A stretch of 64,000 nt of DNA. Origin: an uncultured Campylobacter sp. Lineage in GTDB: Bacteria > Campylobacterota > Campylobacteria > Campylobacterales > Campylobacteraceae. A program made the translations under genes and the position numbers. Of this stretch, positions 16,847 through 25,972 are shown piece after piece. Position 1 is the first letter of the stretch, and each line of letters begins with the position of its first letter. The stretch lies in the NCBI RefSeq assembly GCF_937959485.1, contig NZ_CALGPY010000012.1:124001-188000 (forward strand), read 5' to 3'. The notes under the pieces are model-generated. The model was not told where the DNA came from and did no database searches. It saw only the letters and a program-made list of their open reading frames with translations.

Positions 16847-17905
16847 ATGGGGCTATTCGGTTTGGGCAAAAAAGTTGAAAAAGCGCAAATTCCAAGTACC
16901 TTTGCCGGCAGAGTGGATAAATTTTGGGCGGAATTTAGCGGCGTGATAGATGAGATCAAGGCTGATCTGGCGGCGGAAGAGTTTGAAAAGGCGATGCAAA
17001 AGACCGACGAGAAGCTTCGTATCTGCCTTGCCGAGCCCTATTTTATGACGGGGCTCGCGGGCGAGCGGCTCGATCTGGTACTAACTCCGGAGGGTATGAG
17101 GCACCGATTATTTTGGCTAAGCTTTATCAAAAACGCTATGCCTAGGCAGCTCGAATCCAAAATGCGCTGTACGCTCGGAAAGCCGCGTGCGCCGCGAGGT
17201 ATCGGCGGACTTGAGATGTACGGCACGCGCGTAAGCGCCGAGGAGTCGATGATCTACGCGCAGTTTAACGAAAGCGACGTGGATATTAAAATTTACAACG
17301 AAAACCTAGCGGCTCTGCTCGCGCAGGATGAAGGCAAGGCGGGCAATCTAAGCTTCATCCTACTTGATAATATCATCGGCGAGACGACAGTCATTAACAC
17401 TTTGGGCATGCTTGAAGTGCTGGCCCAGCCGCAGGAAAACGGCGTGCCGCTAAGCGAATTCGCCGATCTGATTGATGAGAAATTCGGCGAAAAAGCCGCG
17501 CGCGAACCGCTAAAGAATTTTTTCAGCTACAAGATGGAGCCGCGCGGCAGCGAGGTGCGCGAGGACGTGGTCGTGGGCACAACCTGCCTGCGAAATCTCA
17601 TAGGCGAGTACCTAGGCGGCAAGCGCGACATCTATAACGAAGCCTTTGAGCTCGGCATCAAATTTTGCTTTCTTAGCATAGGTAACGGCGGCGACGTGCA
17701 GGCGGGCTTTGATCTGCGAAATAAAATCGAGGATGAGGAGCTGGAGAGCTGTGGCTCGTTTCTGGAGATAATCGGCGGTGCAACCGGACAGAGGCACGCA
17801 TACATCGATCTCATCTGCTACGACGAGGAAAGGCTAAAAGAAAAAGTAAGCGAGCTTTGCAAAAAATATAGCGCAAATATCGAAATTCATGACTTTAAGC
17901 GGTAG
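16847..17905 (+). CDS. Conserved-looking cytoplasmic protein, unknown function
   Basis: A 352-residue soluble protein with no family I recognise. It begins MGLFGLGKKVEKAQIPSTF. An alpha/beta sequence follows, with segments such as LDLVLTPEGMRHRLFWLSF and IGNGGDVQAGFDLRNKIEDE. No membrane segment, signal peptide or metal site is evident. I chose ATG 16847 because of the AAAGGAG ribosome site and the TATAAT just upstream; the open frame extends 10 codons further. It follows the split zinc-ribbon gene on the same strand, but has its own promoter. Confidence 0.65.
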   Translation: MGLFGLGKKVEKAQIPSTFAGRVDKFWAEFSGVIDEIKADLAAEEFEKAMQKTDEKLRICLAEPYFMTGLAGERLDLVLTPEGMRHRLFWLSFIKNAMPRQLESKMRCTLGKPRAPRGIGGLEMYGTRVSAEESMIYAQFNESDVDIKIYNENLAALLAQDEGKAGNLSFILLDNIIGETTVINTLGMLEVLAQPQENGVPLSEFADLIDEKFGEKAAREPLKNFFSYKMEPRGSEVREDVVVGTTCLRNLIGEYLGGKRDIYNEAFELGIKFCFLSIGNGGDVQAGFDLRNKIEDEELESCGSFLEIIGGATGQRHAYIDLICYDEERLKEKVSELCKKYSANIEIHDFKR

Positions 17906-18264
17906 CGACTTTGGTTTTTACCGCTACCAAAATTTGCGACTTAAGCGGTAGCAGCTTCCGTTTTTGCGGCAGATAAATTTGAAATTTTGCACCATCGCAG
18001 AAAATAAATTTTAAAATTCTACGCCGCCGCGTAAAATAAATTTAAAATTTGCCGCGCCGCACGCTTTTCATTCGGTTTTACCATTTCGCCGACACGCGGT
18101 AAAATTGAGCGAGCCGTGAGCTTGCGATATAAATTTTTGGCGATTTAGCAGTAAAATTTGCGAGGTTCGCAGTGCGAATTTACGATGATAAAATTTTGCT
18201 TCGGTTTCGGCGCAAAGCGCGCCGATTAGGAAGCTTTTGAAAGATAAAATTTTAGGGAACGAAC
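17906..18264. other. Intergenic spacer with repeated AAATTT and GCGGTAGC words
   Basis: No gene is supported in 359 bases. Near its start, GCGGTAGC occurs twice (about 17899 and 17945), and GGTAGCG (17901-17907) faces CGCTACC (17922-17928), a 7-base stem that could terminate the upstream gene weakly. The remainder consists of AAATTT-type words with GC-rich pieces between. Confidence 0.5.
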
Positions 18265-19026
18265 ATGAAAATTATCTCGAAATTTAAAGATAATTACGAT
18301 TTTATGGTGTCAAAATACGGGCTTGACGAGACTTTAGTCTATGACCGCAGAAACTCTACTCTAGTCGATGCGGACGAGCTATGGAGGCTTGACGAGGGCG
18401 ATAAAAAGGTCTTTGAAAGGAAGCTTAGCGGGTACCGCTTTATCCGCGGTAAATTTATAAACTGGAGCAAAACGGACGTAAATAAACTGCCGCGTCTGCT
18501 TCACTCCGTGATTTTCATCGGTAAAAATTTAATCCATATTTTCGCCTCTCAGGGTAAAATTTACACGAGCCTAGAGCTTGACGAGACGGAGCTAAGAAGG
18601 CAGTATTGGGAAGACAGAACTTTGAGCTTTAGCGATGGATTTCGCGCCCATATCATCTCGTGGCTAGGTAAGGTCAGCGAACAGGCTACGCGCGAGGAAA
18701 TTTTGCAGCTCGTGGCGCTAGAGGGCGACCGCAAAACGACGCTAAAAAATATTGTTCGCGACGATAAAATTATAAGCAAAGATGAAATTTTGAGCGCCCC
18801 AATCGTATTTTTTAAGCTCACACAGAACATTCACACCGCAGCGATAAATCCACAGTTTAACGCGATGGGGTTTTATCTGGACGCCGATTTCGTCTGGCAA
18901 AGCTTAGTCGAGTTTTTATCCGCCAAAAAGGACGCCTCTGCTCCGGCGGGCACGATACCAAATGATATAAAAATCGCTAGCAAAGGCTTTGACGTAAAGC
19001 GCTCGTTTCGCCCAAAAATGAAATAA
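18265..19026 (+). CDS. Hypothetical protein
   Basis: A 253-residue soluble protein that I cannot assign. The sequence is mixed alpha/beta with no membrane segment. Recognisable but unassigned blocks are LDETLVYDRRNSTLVDADEL, DGFRAHIISWLGKVSEQATR and NAMGFYLDADFVWQSLVEFL. The C-terminus is basic (KRSFRPKMK). It stands alone, bounded by AT-word spacers on both sides, with a weak ribosome site TAGGGAAC. Composition matches the chromosome rather than the AT-rich island. Confidence 0.55.
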   Translation: MKIISKFKDNYDFMVSKYGLDETLVYDRRNSTLVDADELWRLDEGDKKVFERKLSGYRFIRGKFINWSKTDVNKLPRLLHSVIFIGKNLIHIFASQGKIYTSLELDETELRRQYWEDRTLSFSDGFRAHIISWLGKVSEQATREEILQLVALEGDRKTTLKNIVRDDKIISKDEILSAPIVFFKLTQNIHTAAINPQFNAMGFYLDADFVWQSLVEFLSAKKDASAPAGTIPNDIKIASKGFDVKRSFRPKMK

Positions 19027-19323
19027 CTCAGCTCGCGCAGCAAATAATCCGTGCAATCGTCGCTAGAATTTATCCCTCTTTACTTCGCTGTTTTGACGCA
19101 CCTCATAAATCGAGCGAAATTTTATAAATTTTTATAAGTTTCGACGAGCAAGCGCACGAAAGCTTAGGCGCAAAATAAAACGCGGATAAAATTCCGCAAA
19201 AGCTCTTTTGCAAAATTTTAAAAGAATTAAAATATTTCCTTGAGGAATTTTAGAATTCCGCATAAGGCAAATTTACAAAAATCTCGTGAAAAATATGGAA
19301 TTTCGTGAAAATTCCGCAAAATT

Positions 19324-20466
19324 TTAAAATTTTACCGCAGCGGCGTCCATCGCGCGCATTAGCCGCAGCATTTGAGCATGTTCGAAAACGTCGTGTGTGC
19401 GGATGATCGCGGCGCCGTTTAAAGCGGCGACCTGGTGCAGATAGAGTGAGCCTGCAAGCCTGTCCGAGACCGCAGATGGGCTGTAAAAATCGATAACGCT
19501 CTTTCTGCTCGCGCCTACAAGCAGCGGGCAGCCGAAGTGTAAGAAATGCTGTAAATTTTTAATCAGCACCAAATTTTGCTCGGCGGTCTTGCCAAAGCCG
19601 ATGCCCACGTCAAGGATGATCTTTTTAAGCCCTGCACTTTGCAGCTGCTGTAAATTCTGCGCAAAAAACTCATCGATCTCACCCATCAGATCGTCATATT
19701 TTGGCGCAAGCTGCATATTTTGCGGCTTTCCCTGCATGTGCATCAGCACGTAAGCGGCGTCGTAGCGAAGCGCAAGCGGAGCGAGAGCGAGGTTTGCGCT
19801 GATGTCGTTGATGATGCTAAAGCCCCGATCTAGCGCAAATTCCAAACAATACTCATCGAAGCTATCGAGGCTAAATTTAGCCTTTTCGTGCAGACGCAGG
19901 CGGTAAATTTCGTTCACGATGTCCTTTATGCGCGCAAACTCCTCATCCCTGCCGCAATACTGGCTGCCCGGGCGCGAGCTCACGCCGCCGATATCGATGA
20001 TAGCGGCGCCCTGCTCGATCATCTTTTCGATCTTATTGGTCGCCTCTTTTAAGCTTGCCGCGCGGCTTGCGGGGTTGAAGCTATCGGAGTTGATATTGAC
20101 GACGCCCATTATTTCGCAGCTTTGCGGCTTGGCAAATTTCTCGCTTAGAAATTTCGCGAGCTCCTTTAGCCCGAAATCCTGCAGCGCTTCTTTTTGCGCC
20201 AAAACTTCGATCTGATGGTCGTTTGCGATCAAAACCGCGTCCGTACCATCGCGCCCTAAGATCACCCCTTCGTTGCACGCAAGCTCGGCGCCGATACTAA
20301 GGGCATCTTGTTTTAAAATATTCGCCGCGGGCGCTCGCAGATCTTTTAGATAGAAAAAGTTTAGGCGCGATTTTTTCTGCATTATCGCCCGCCCCGCATT
20401 TCGTACGCCGATGCGCTCGCAAATCAGCGCGAAATCGGCTTCGTTTGAAATTTTATAAATTTTCAT
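19324..20466 (-). CDS. folP: Dihydropteroate synthase
   Basis: Condenses hydroxymethyl-dihydropterin diphosphate with p-aminobenzoate in folate synthesis; the target of sulfonamides. The TIM-barrel core begins near residue 119 with IMGVVNINSDSFNPASR, followed by IDIGGVSSRPGS, the pterin-binding and loop motifs. VLMHMQGKPQNMQL and ILDVGIGFGKTAEQN are also present. At 380 residues it carries an N-terminal extension of about 115 residues, as I recall for Campylobacter FolP. Its ATG overlaps the holB stop by 4 bases; the order folP-holB-hobA-lysC is conserved in the genus. Confidence 0.95.
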   Translation of the reverse strand: MKIYKISNEADFALICERIGVRNAGRAIMQKKSRLNFFYLKDLRAPAANILKQDALSIGAELACNEGVILGRDGTDAVLIANDHQIEVLAQKEALQDFGLKELAKFLSEKFAKPQSCEIMGVVNINSDSFNPASRAASLKEATNKIEKMIEQGAAIIDIGGVSSRPGSQYCGRDEEFARIKDIVNEIYRLRLHEKAKFSLDSFDEYCLEFALDRGFSIINDISANLALAPLALRYDAAYVLMHMQGKPQNMQLAPKYDDLMGEIDEFFAQNLQQLQSAGLKKIILDVGIGFGKTAEQNLVLIKNLQHFLHFGCPLLVGASRKSVIDFYSPSAVSDRLAGSLYLHQVAALNGAAIIRTHDVFEHAQMLRLMRAMDAAAVKF

Positions 20467-21083
20467 CTTTTCTCCTCGATCATCAACAGTAACGGAGTAA
20501 GCACGGCGTGGGCTTTGGCGTTGTGCTCGGCAAGGTAGCTTAAGCGGTCAATCCGCTGCAGCTCATCGCCGCTTAGACTGACGCCTGCTTCGAAGCACTC
20601 TAGCGCGATCTCGCCGATGAGCGCTTTTAGCGCCGTCTTATCCAGCTCGCCCTTGCGTTCCAGCGCGATCTGCGCGTCGATAAACTCCACCGCTTCCTTT
20701 AGGCTGAGCCTAGCTAAATTTAGTCCGGTGCGGTATCTGGGCTTTCGCACGCATAGGTTTTGCACGATCAGGCGCGAGCGGATGGTGGGCAGCAGGGCGT
20801 TGATGAAAGGGGTGATCAGGAAAAACACCGTATTTTTAGGCGGCTCCTCTAAAATTTTAAGCAGAGCGTTTTGCGCCTCCTCGCCGAATTTCGTAGCGGC
20901 GATGACGATGATCTTATCCTCGCGCTCGGCGACGTAGGCTTCGTCAATGATCTTTCGCGCCTCGTCGATCTTAAGCTCGACGCTTTCGAAAAACCTTAAA
21001 TTTTTGCGCGGAATTTCGGCTAAAATTTTATCTTTAAAGCCCTCATAATCGTTTGTTAAAACGATCTGATTTATGATTTTCAA
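20463..21083 (-). CDS. holB: DNA polymerase III delta' subunit
   Basis: A clamp-loader subunit, short at 206 residues as in other Campylobacterota. The segment KIIVIAATKFGEEAQNALLK followed by ILEEPPKNTVFFLIT matches the SRC/sensor region of delta'. It continues with LLPTIRSRLIVQNL, typical of this protein. The N-terminal Walker region of longer homologues is reduced. It overlaps folP and hobA by 4 bases on each side, so translation in the operon is coupled. Confidence 0.88.
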   Translation of the reverse strand: MKIINQIVLTNDYEGFKDKILAEIPRKNLRFFESVELKIDEARKIIDEAYVAEREDKIIVIAATKFGEEAQNALLKILEEPPKNTVFFLITPFINALLPTIRSRLIVQNLCVRKPRYRTGLNLARLSLKEAVEFIDAQIALERKGELDKTALKALIGEIALECFEAGVSLSGDELQRIDRLSYLAEHNAKAHAVLTPLLLMIEEKR

Positions 21084-21613
21084 AGCACCACTTCGTCAAA
21101 AAGCACGGCGTCTATGCTTTTGTCTAAAATTTTAAAAAGCTGGATCAGTTTGAGATCCAGGCTCGGATCGCTCTCGCTCATGTAAAAGCTGTTTTGCAGC
21201 CTCTCGTCGATGAGCCACAGATAGCTGTCCTCGTGGCTTTTGGCGATTTTGGCTAACGGATGGTTGCCGTTGCCGATGTAAAAATATATAAAGCCGTTGG
21301 CAAACGCGAGGCTTAGCATATCGTTTAGCAGCAGCGCGTCCTCCAGGCTATTTACGCCGCCGCGATAAAGCGAGCGCAGCGAAAAAAACGGTAGCAGCGG
21401 GCGTGAGTTGGTAGAGGAGTTGATATTTTTGATGATGTATTCGCTAAACCAGCTTCGCTCATCGTCACAGATGACGATGAAAGCAAAGCCGTCGTGGAGG
21501 AATTTCAGCTTTGAAGCTAAAAGCGGCGTCCAGTCCTCCTTGCGATCCTCAAGCCACTCAAGTCCGGGCTCGGAGCGCATCGCCGTAACGCTCCAAGTAT
21601 GCAGATCCTGCAT
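21080..21613 (-). CDS. hobA: HobA, DnaA-binding initiation regulator
   Basis: HobA tetramers bind DnaA and promote orisome assembly; the protein is restricted to Campylobacterota and is a structural homologue of DiaA. The 177-residue sequence aligns by eye with H. pylori HobA: early Trp (HTWSV), a segment DERSWFSEYIIKNINSSTNS, RPLLPFFSLRSLY and a C-terminal LDLKLIQLFKILDKSIDAVL. Position between holB and lysC is the same as I recall in C. jejuni. Its ATG overlaps the lysC stop by one base (TAATG). This is one of the best phylum markers in the window. Confidence 0.9.
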   Translation of the reverse strand: MQDLHTWSVTAMRSEPGLEWLEDRKEDWTPLLASKLKFLHDGFAFIVICDDERSWFSEYIIKNINSSTNSRPLLPFFSLRSLYRGGVNSLEDALLLNDMLSLAFANGFIYFYIGNGNHPLAKIAKSHEDSYLWLIDERLQNSFYMSESDPSLDLKLIQLFKILDKSIDAVLFDEVVL

Positions 21614-22818
21614 TATTTATCCAAATCGTAGGCTTTATGCAGCGCGCGCACGGCAAGCTCGCCGTATTTAGCCTCTACGATCATCGAAATCTTGATCTCG
21701 CTCGTGGAGATCATCTGGATATTTATCCCTTCGTCCGCGAGCGTCTTAAACGCCTTGCTGGCTATGCCGCTGTGGCTTTTCATACCAACGCCGACTAAAG
21801 AAACCTTTACGATATCGGCGTCTGATTCGATGATGGAATTCGGATTTGGATTTACCTCTTTCATTACCCTATAGGCCGTTTCCAGCTCGTTTTGCGGCAC
21901 AGTAAAGCCCAAATTCGTCTCGCCATTTCGTCCGATATTTTGCACGATCATATCGACGTTGATCTCCTTGCTTGCAAGCGCGGAGAAAATTTCAGCCGCG
22001 ACGCCAGGGCGATCCTCTACGTTTCTAATCGTGATTCTTGCTTGATTTTTATCCAGTGCAATGCCGCTAATTACCGCATCTTCCATCTTTTCTTCTCCTG
22101 TTATGAGTGTTCCTTCATGATCGTTAAAACTGCTTCGCGTCACCAAATTTACGTTTAATTTCTTCGCAAGCTCAACGCTTCGATTTTGCAAAACCTTTGC
22201 TCCCAAGCTCGCAAGCTCAAGCATCTCGTCGTAACTGATGCGATCAAGCTTCTTAGCCTTTGGCTCAATGCGCGGATCGGTCGTATATACGCCGTCTACG
22301 TCGGTGTAAATTTCACACAGATCGGCATTCAGCGCTCCTGCGACGGCGACTGCGCTAAGATCGCTTCCGCCTCGCCCGAGCGTAGTTACTTCGCCTGTGG
22401 TGCTGATACCTTGAAAGCCCGCGACGACGACGATTTTGCCCTGCTTTAGCGCCTCTTGCATACTTTTTGGATCGATAGAGACGATGCGAGCTTTGGTGTG
22501 AAAATTATCCGTCACGATGCCTGCGCCTCGCCCGCTAAACGCGATCGCAGCATAGCCCTTAGCATTTAGCGCGATAGCTAAAAGTGCGCTCGTGACGCGC
22601 TCGCCCGAGCTTAGCAGCACGTCCATCTCTCTGCCTACGGGAGTTTTAGTAAAAAATTCCGCCTGCTCAATGAGCTGATTGGTAACGCCGCTCATCGCAG
22701 AGACGATTACTACGACGTTATGCCCTTCGTTTTTGGTTTTGATCACGCGCTGCGCAACCGCCTCGATCCGCTCTAGCGTGCCGACGCTCGTACCGCCGTA
22801 TTTTTGAACGATCAGCAT
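21613..22818 (-). CDS. lysC: Aspartate kinase
   Basis: Phosphorylates aspartate, the first step towards lysine, diaminopimelate, threonine and methionine. The catalytic domain starts VQKYGGTSVGTLERIEAVAQ and contains TLGRGGSDLSAVAVAGAL. Two C-terminal ACT domains follow; the first includes EDRPGVAAEIFSALA and the second SHSGIASKAFKTLADEGINI, as needed for feedback inhibition. Length is 401 residues. The start overlaps the rppH stop by one base. Confidence 0.96.
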   Translation of the reverse strand: MLIVQKYGGTSVGTLERIEAVAQRVIKTKNEGHNVVVIVSAMSGVTNQLIEQAEFFTKTPVGREMDVLLSSGERVTSALLAIALNAKGYAAIAFSGRGAGIVTDNFHTKARIVSIDPKSMQEALKQGKIVVVAGFQGISTTGEVTTLGRGGSDLSAVAVAGALNADLCEIYTDVDGVYTTDPRIEPKAKKLDRISYDEMLELASLGAKVLQNRSVELAKKLNVNLVTRSSFNDHEGTLITGEEKMEDAVISGIALDKNQARITIRNVEDRPGVAAEIFSALASKEINVDMIVQNIGRNGETNLGFTVPQNELETAYRVMKEVNPNPNSIIESDADIVKVSLVGVGMKSHSGIASKAFKTLADEGINIQMISTSEIKISMIVEAKYGELAVRALHKAYDLDK

Positions 22819-23288
22819 TAAATGTAACCCTCCTCCTTAAAATATTTTAAAACCGTCGCGTAAATCGGCTTTTTGAAGTGATTTACGTGCCTTAAAACCT
22901 CATTCGCGCCTACGAATTTAAATGCGTCGAACTCCGGAAGTTTGGTATTGATGTTTATATCGGCTAAGCTTCGCAATCTCACCAAAAAATACCTTTGAAT
23001 TTGCCCGTCGTATGGGCGCATCTTTTGAGCTACCCCATCGGGAAAGTCGTAGCTAAGCCACTTCGGGCACTCAGCGATGATATCGACTTTGCTTGTTCCG
23101 ATCTCCTCACCTAGCTCTCTGCGGATCGCCATCCTAGGCGTCTCACCATCGTCGATACCACCTTGAGGAAACTGCCAAGCGCCTTTGATGTCGCTTCGTT
23201 GCGCGATTAAAATTTCGCAATTAAACGGATACGAGGGCGAAAGTACGATTGCAGCGACATTCGGTCTGTAATTTTTCTCTTTTTCCAT
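22818..23288 (-). CDS. rppH: RNA pyrophosphohydrolase (Nudix)
   Basis: Removes pyrophosphate from the 5' end of triphosphorylated RNA to start decay. The Nudix box is complete: GGIDDGETPRMAIRRELGEE followed by IG. N-terminal NVAAIVLSPSY and the FPQGG segment are also typical of RppH/NudH. Length is 156 residues. It is the first gene of the rppH-lysC-hobA-holB-folP run; the divergent hemW gene starts about 136 bases away, leaving an AT-rich bidirectional promoter region. Confidence 0.95.
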   Translation of the reverse strand: MEKEKNYRPNVAAIVLSPSYPFNCEILIAQRSDIKGAWQFPQGGIDDGETPRMAIRRELGEEIGTSKVDIIAECPKWLSYDFPDGVAQKMRPYDGQIQRYFLVRLRSLADININTKLPEFDAFKFVGANEVLRHVNHFKKPIYATVLKYFKEEGYI

Positions 23289-23424
23289 CTCGTTTTCTCA
23301 CAAAAAATTTCTCAAAATTCTACCTAAAAATATTAAAATTTGCGTTAAGAGGCTTAAAATTTATATAAATTTTCAAATTAATTCGCTAAATTTTGCGACG
23401 TAAATTTAGCCTATAGGACTGCCC

Positions 23425-24498
23425 TTGCACATCTACATCCACGTGCCGTTTTGCACCTCAAAATGCCCGTATTGCGCCTTTGGCTCCTTCAGCGACAAAT
23501 TTAGCCTCGCAAAAAGCTACTTTCGCGCGCTAGAGCTTGAAGTGCGCGACTTTTTGGCGAAAAATCCACATGCGCAAATCTCTACGCTTTTTATCGGAGG
23601 AGGCACGCCAAGCGCCGTGGATGCAGGGCTTTACGACGAAATTTTTGCGCTGCTTGCGCCGCATTTTGCCGCCAAAGCCGAAATTAGCTCGGAAGCCAAC
23701 CCAAACTCCGCCAGCCCCGCCTGGCTTAGGGCGATGCGCGGTCTCGGTGTAAATCGCATCAGCTTCGGCGCTCAAAGCTTTAACGACGCTAAGTTAAAAT
23801 TCCTCGGTCGCGCGCACAGTGCGGCGCAGATTTTTCTGGCGGTGCAAAATGCCAAAGCGGCGGGCTTTGACAATATAAATTTAGATCTAATCTATGCAAG
23901 CAAATTTGACGATAAAAGGAATTTAAAATTTGAAATGGCTGAGCTTGCGCGCTGTGAAGTGCCGCATCTAAGTGCCTATGCGCTAAGCCTTGAGGAAAAC
24001 ACGCCCTTTTTCGGACGCGAAAGCTTTAAAAAGAAAAGCGCGGCTTTAGCTAAATTTCTCTTTGCTCTTGCGGCGGATAGCGGCTTTAGCCAGTATGAAA
24101 TTTCAAATTTTGCCGCGCGCGGACTGCGCTGTAAGCACAATCTCGCCTACTGGCGCGGTGAGGATTACGCCGGGCTTGGAGCGTTTGCCGTGGGCACAAG
24201 CGGGCAGGTACGCCTTAGCTCGCCTAAAAATTTGCGAGATTACATTGCAGATCCGCTGCAAAAACAGCGCGAAGTTCTAAGCGCGCAGGATAAAAAGTTT
24301 GAGCGCATATTTCTCGGGCTGCGCTGCGTTTTGGGGCTTGAAGCGCAAATTTTAGACGCCTCGGAGCTAAGCAACGCGCAGCTGCTCGTGAGCGAAAAAA
24401 AGCTGAAATTTGTCGAGGGCAAATTTTATAATCCCAACTTTTTGCTTGCCGACGAGATCGCGCTTTTTATCACGCAAGAAAGCCGCAATGGGCGCTAA
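23425..24498 (+). CDS. hemW: HemW, radical SAM heme chaperone (HemN-like)
   Basis: HemW-type radical SAM proteins bind heme and a [4Fe-4S] cluster and are related to oxygen-independent coproporphyrinogen oxidase. The cluster motif is PFCTSKCPYCAFGSF (CxxxCxxC) near residues 8-20. FIGGGTPSAV and INLDLIYA follow, and the C-terminal HemN-like region includes KHNLAYWRGEDYAGLGAFAV. Length 357. The start is TTG 23425, forced by the first family residues (HIYIHVPFC). The upstream region has no strong ribosome site. Confidence 0.9.
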   Translation: MHIYIHVPFCTSKCPYCAFGSFSDKFSLAKSYFRALELEVRDFLAKNPHAQISTLFIGGGTPSAVDAGLYDEIFALLAPHFAAKAEISSEANPNSASPAWLRAMRGLGVNRISFGAQSFNDAKLKFLGRAHSAAQIFLAVQNAKAAGFDNINLDLIYASKFDDKRNLKFEMAELARCEVPHLSAYALSLEENTPFFGRESFKKKSAALAKFLFALAADSGFSQYEISNFAARGLRCKHNLAYWRGEDYAGLGAFAVGTSGQVRLSSPKNLRDYIADPLQKQREVLSAQDKKFERIFLGLRCVLGLEAQILDASELSNAQLLVSEKKLKFVEGKFYNPNFLLADEIALFITQESRNGR

Positions 24499-24522
24499 AT
24501 TTAAGATTAATGAAATTTTAGT

Positions 24523-24528
24523 TACAAT
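24523..24528 (+). promoter_or_regulatory. -10 box for tatB
   Basis: TACAAT lies 27 bases before the tatB ATG in an AT-rich spacer after hemW, with TTTTACGTTAGGAAA following. It would drive tatB-tatC-queA. Confidence 0.45.
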
Positions 24529-24555
24529 ACGCCACTTTTTACGTTAGGAAATTTT

Positions 24556-25200
24556 ATGTTTGGTATCAGTATGCCTGAAATTACGGTCATTTTAATCATC
24601 GCGATAATCGTGCTGGGGCCCGAAAAGCTTCCAAAAGTGCTGGTCGAGCTAGCTAAATACTTCAAAGTCATCAAAAAGACCATCAACGACGCAAAATCGA
24701 GCTTCGATCAGGAGCTTCGCATCGCCGAGCTCAAAGAGGATGCCAAAAAATACAAAGAGAGTATCACACAAGCAAGTGAGGGCGTGCGCAAAAAGCTCAC
24801 GTTTGAGGAGCTCGACGAGATAAAAGGCGGCATAGACTCGGTCAAAGAGACGCTAAATGCGGGGCTAAAAAATATAGAAGGCTCCGTAAAAGACACGCTA
24901 AATTCCGCGGAGGTCTCGGCGCAAAAACAGAATGAGACGGCAAATTTAAAGTCAAATTCGGGCGGAGAAAATTCCGTGCAAAGCTCCACTGGCACCGCAA
25001 ACTCTACGCAAGGCTCCGCCGACAGCGCAATGAATTCCGGCGTTGAAAGCAAAAGCGCGAATTCGAGTGCCGAAAACAAAGGCGAAAATTCCATGCCGAG
25101 CACGAGCGGCGGTGCGCAAAATTTGAATGCAAATTTAAACGGCGATGCGCGAAATTCTACGCAAAATTCCGCGCAAAATAACGATACGCAAAAATCATAA
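24556..25200 (+). CDS. tatB: Twin-arginine translocase subunit TatB, long low-complexity tail
   Basis: TatB forms the substrate receptor with TatC. The N-terminus has one membrane helix (GISMPEITVILIIAIIVLGP) with the conserved EKLPKVLVELAKYFK hinge and amphipathic helix. A coiled-coil-like region follows to about residue 130. Residues about 131-214 are an Asn/Ser/Gly/Ala-rich low-complexity tail (for example SGGENSVQSSTGTANSTQ) much longer than usual. Such tails are dispensable in general and this one has the same nucleotide flavour as inserts elsewhere in the window. tatC starts 15 bases downstream. Confidence 0.9.
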   Translation: MFGISMPEITVILIIAIIVLGPEKLPKVLVELAKYFKVIKKTINDAKSSFDQELRIAELKEDAKKYKESITQASEGVRKKLTFEELDEIKGGIDSVKETLNAGLKNIEGSVKDTLNSAEVSAQKQNETANLKSNSGGENSVQSSTGTANSTQGSADSAMNSGVESKSANSSAENKGENSMPSTSGGAQNLNANLNGDARNSTQNSAQNNDTQKS

Positions 25201-25215
25201 TGAGAGAGAAATTTA

Positions 25216-25971
25216 ATGTTTGAAGAGCTAAAACCCCATCTAGCCGAGCTTCGCAAGCGCCTAGTTATCTCCGTGCTTTCCGTCATCGTCCTTTTCATCG
25301 CGTGCTTCGGCTTTTGGGAAGATATTTTAGGCTTTATGACCCGTCCGCTGGTGCGCGTGCTTCCTAAAGGCAGTGAGATCATCTTTACCCAGCTTGGCGA
25401 AACGTTTTTTACCGCGATGAAGGTATCGTTTTTCACCTCGCTGCTTCTAGCGATGCCGATAATTTTCTGGCAGGCGTGGCTTTTCGTAGCGCCTGGGCTT
25501 TACGATAACGAGAAAAAATATGTCATCCCTTTCGTTAGTGGCGCTAGCATTATGTTCTTTTTAGGCGCAGCGTTTTGCTATTTTTTCGTAATCCCCGTCG
25601 CATTTAATTTCTTGGTAAATTTTGGCGCCAAGCAATTTACTGCGATGCCTACGATCGGCGAATATGTAGGCTTTTTCGCTAAGCTCGTCGTCGCATTTGG
25701 CATCAGCTTCGAGCTTCCTGTAGTAACCTTTTTCCTCGCTAAGATCGGGCTTGTAACAAATAAAAGCCTGAGCGATTTTTTTCGCTACGCAATCGTCATT
25801 ATTTTCATCTTTGCAGCGGTGATGACGCCGCCGGACGTGCTTAGTCAGTTTATGCTCGCAACTCCGCTAATTGCGCTTTATCTGCTTTCGATCTTTATCG
25901 CCAAAATGATAAATCCGTATAAGCACGAGGATGACGAAGGCGAAAATTCCACGGACGTAGCGCAGGCGTGA
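25216..25971 (+). CDS. tatC: Twin-arginine translocase subunit TatC
   Basis: The multispanning receptor for twin-arginine signal peptides. It begins FEELKPHLAELRKRL, the diagnostic N-terminal motif, and has six hydrophobic segments including PIIFWQAWLFVAPGLYDNEK, a strongly conserved periplasmic/turn region. Conserved acidic and FGISFELPVV elements are in place. Length 251. queA begins one base after the stop. Confidence 0.96.
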   Translation: MFEELKPHLAELRKRLVISVLSVIVLFIACFGFWEDILGFMTRPLVRVLPKGSEIIFTQLGETFFTAMKVSFFTSLLLAMPIIFWQAWLFVAPGLYDNEKKYVIPFVSGASIMFFLGAAFCYFFVIPVAFNFLVNFGAKQFTAMPTIGEYVGFFAKLVVAFGISFELPVVTFFLAKIGLVTNKSLSDFFRYAIVIIFIFAAVMTPPDVLSQFMLATPLIALYLLSIFIAKMINPYKHEDDEGENSTDVAQA

Positions 25972-25972
25972 G

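Noticed and set aside
24708..25436. 242-codon minus-strand open frame opposite tatB and tatC
   Set aside because: Low-complexity shadow of the tatB tail and tatC; both sense genes are well supported.
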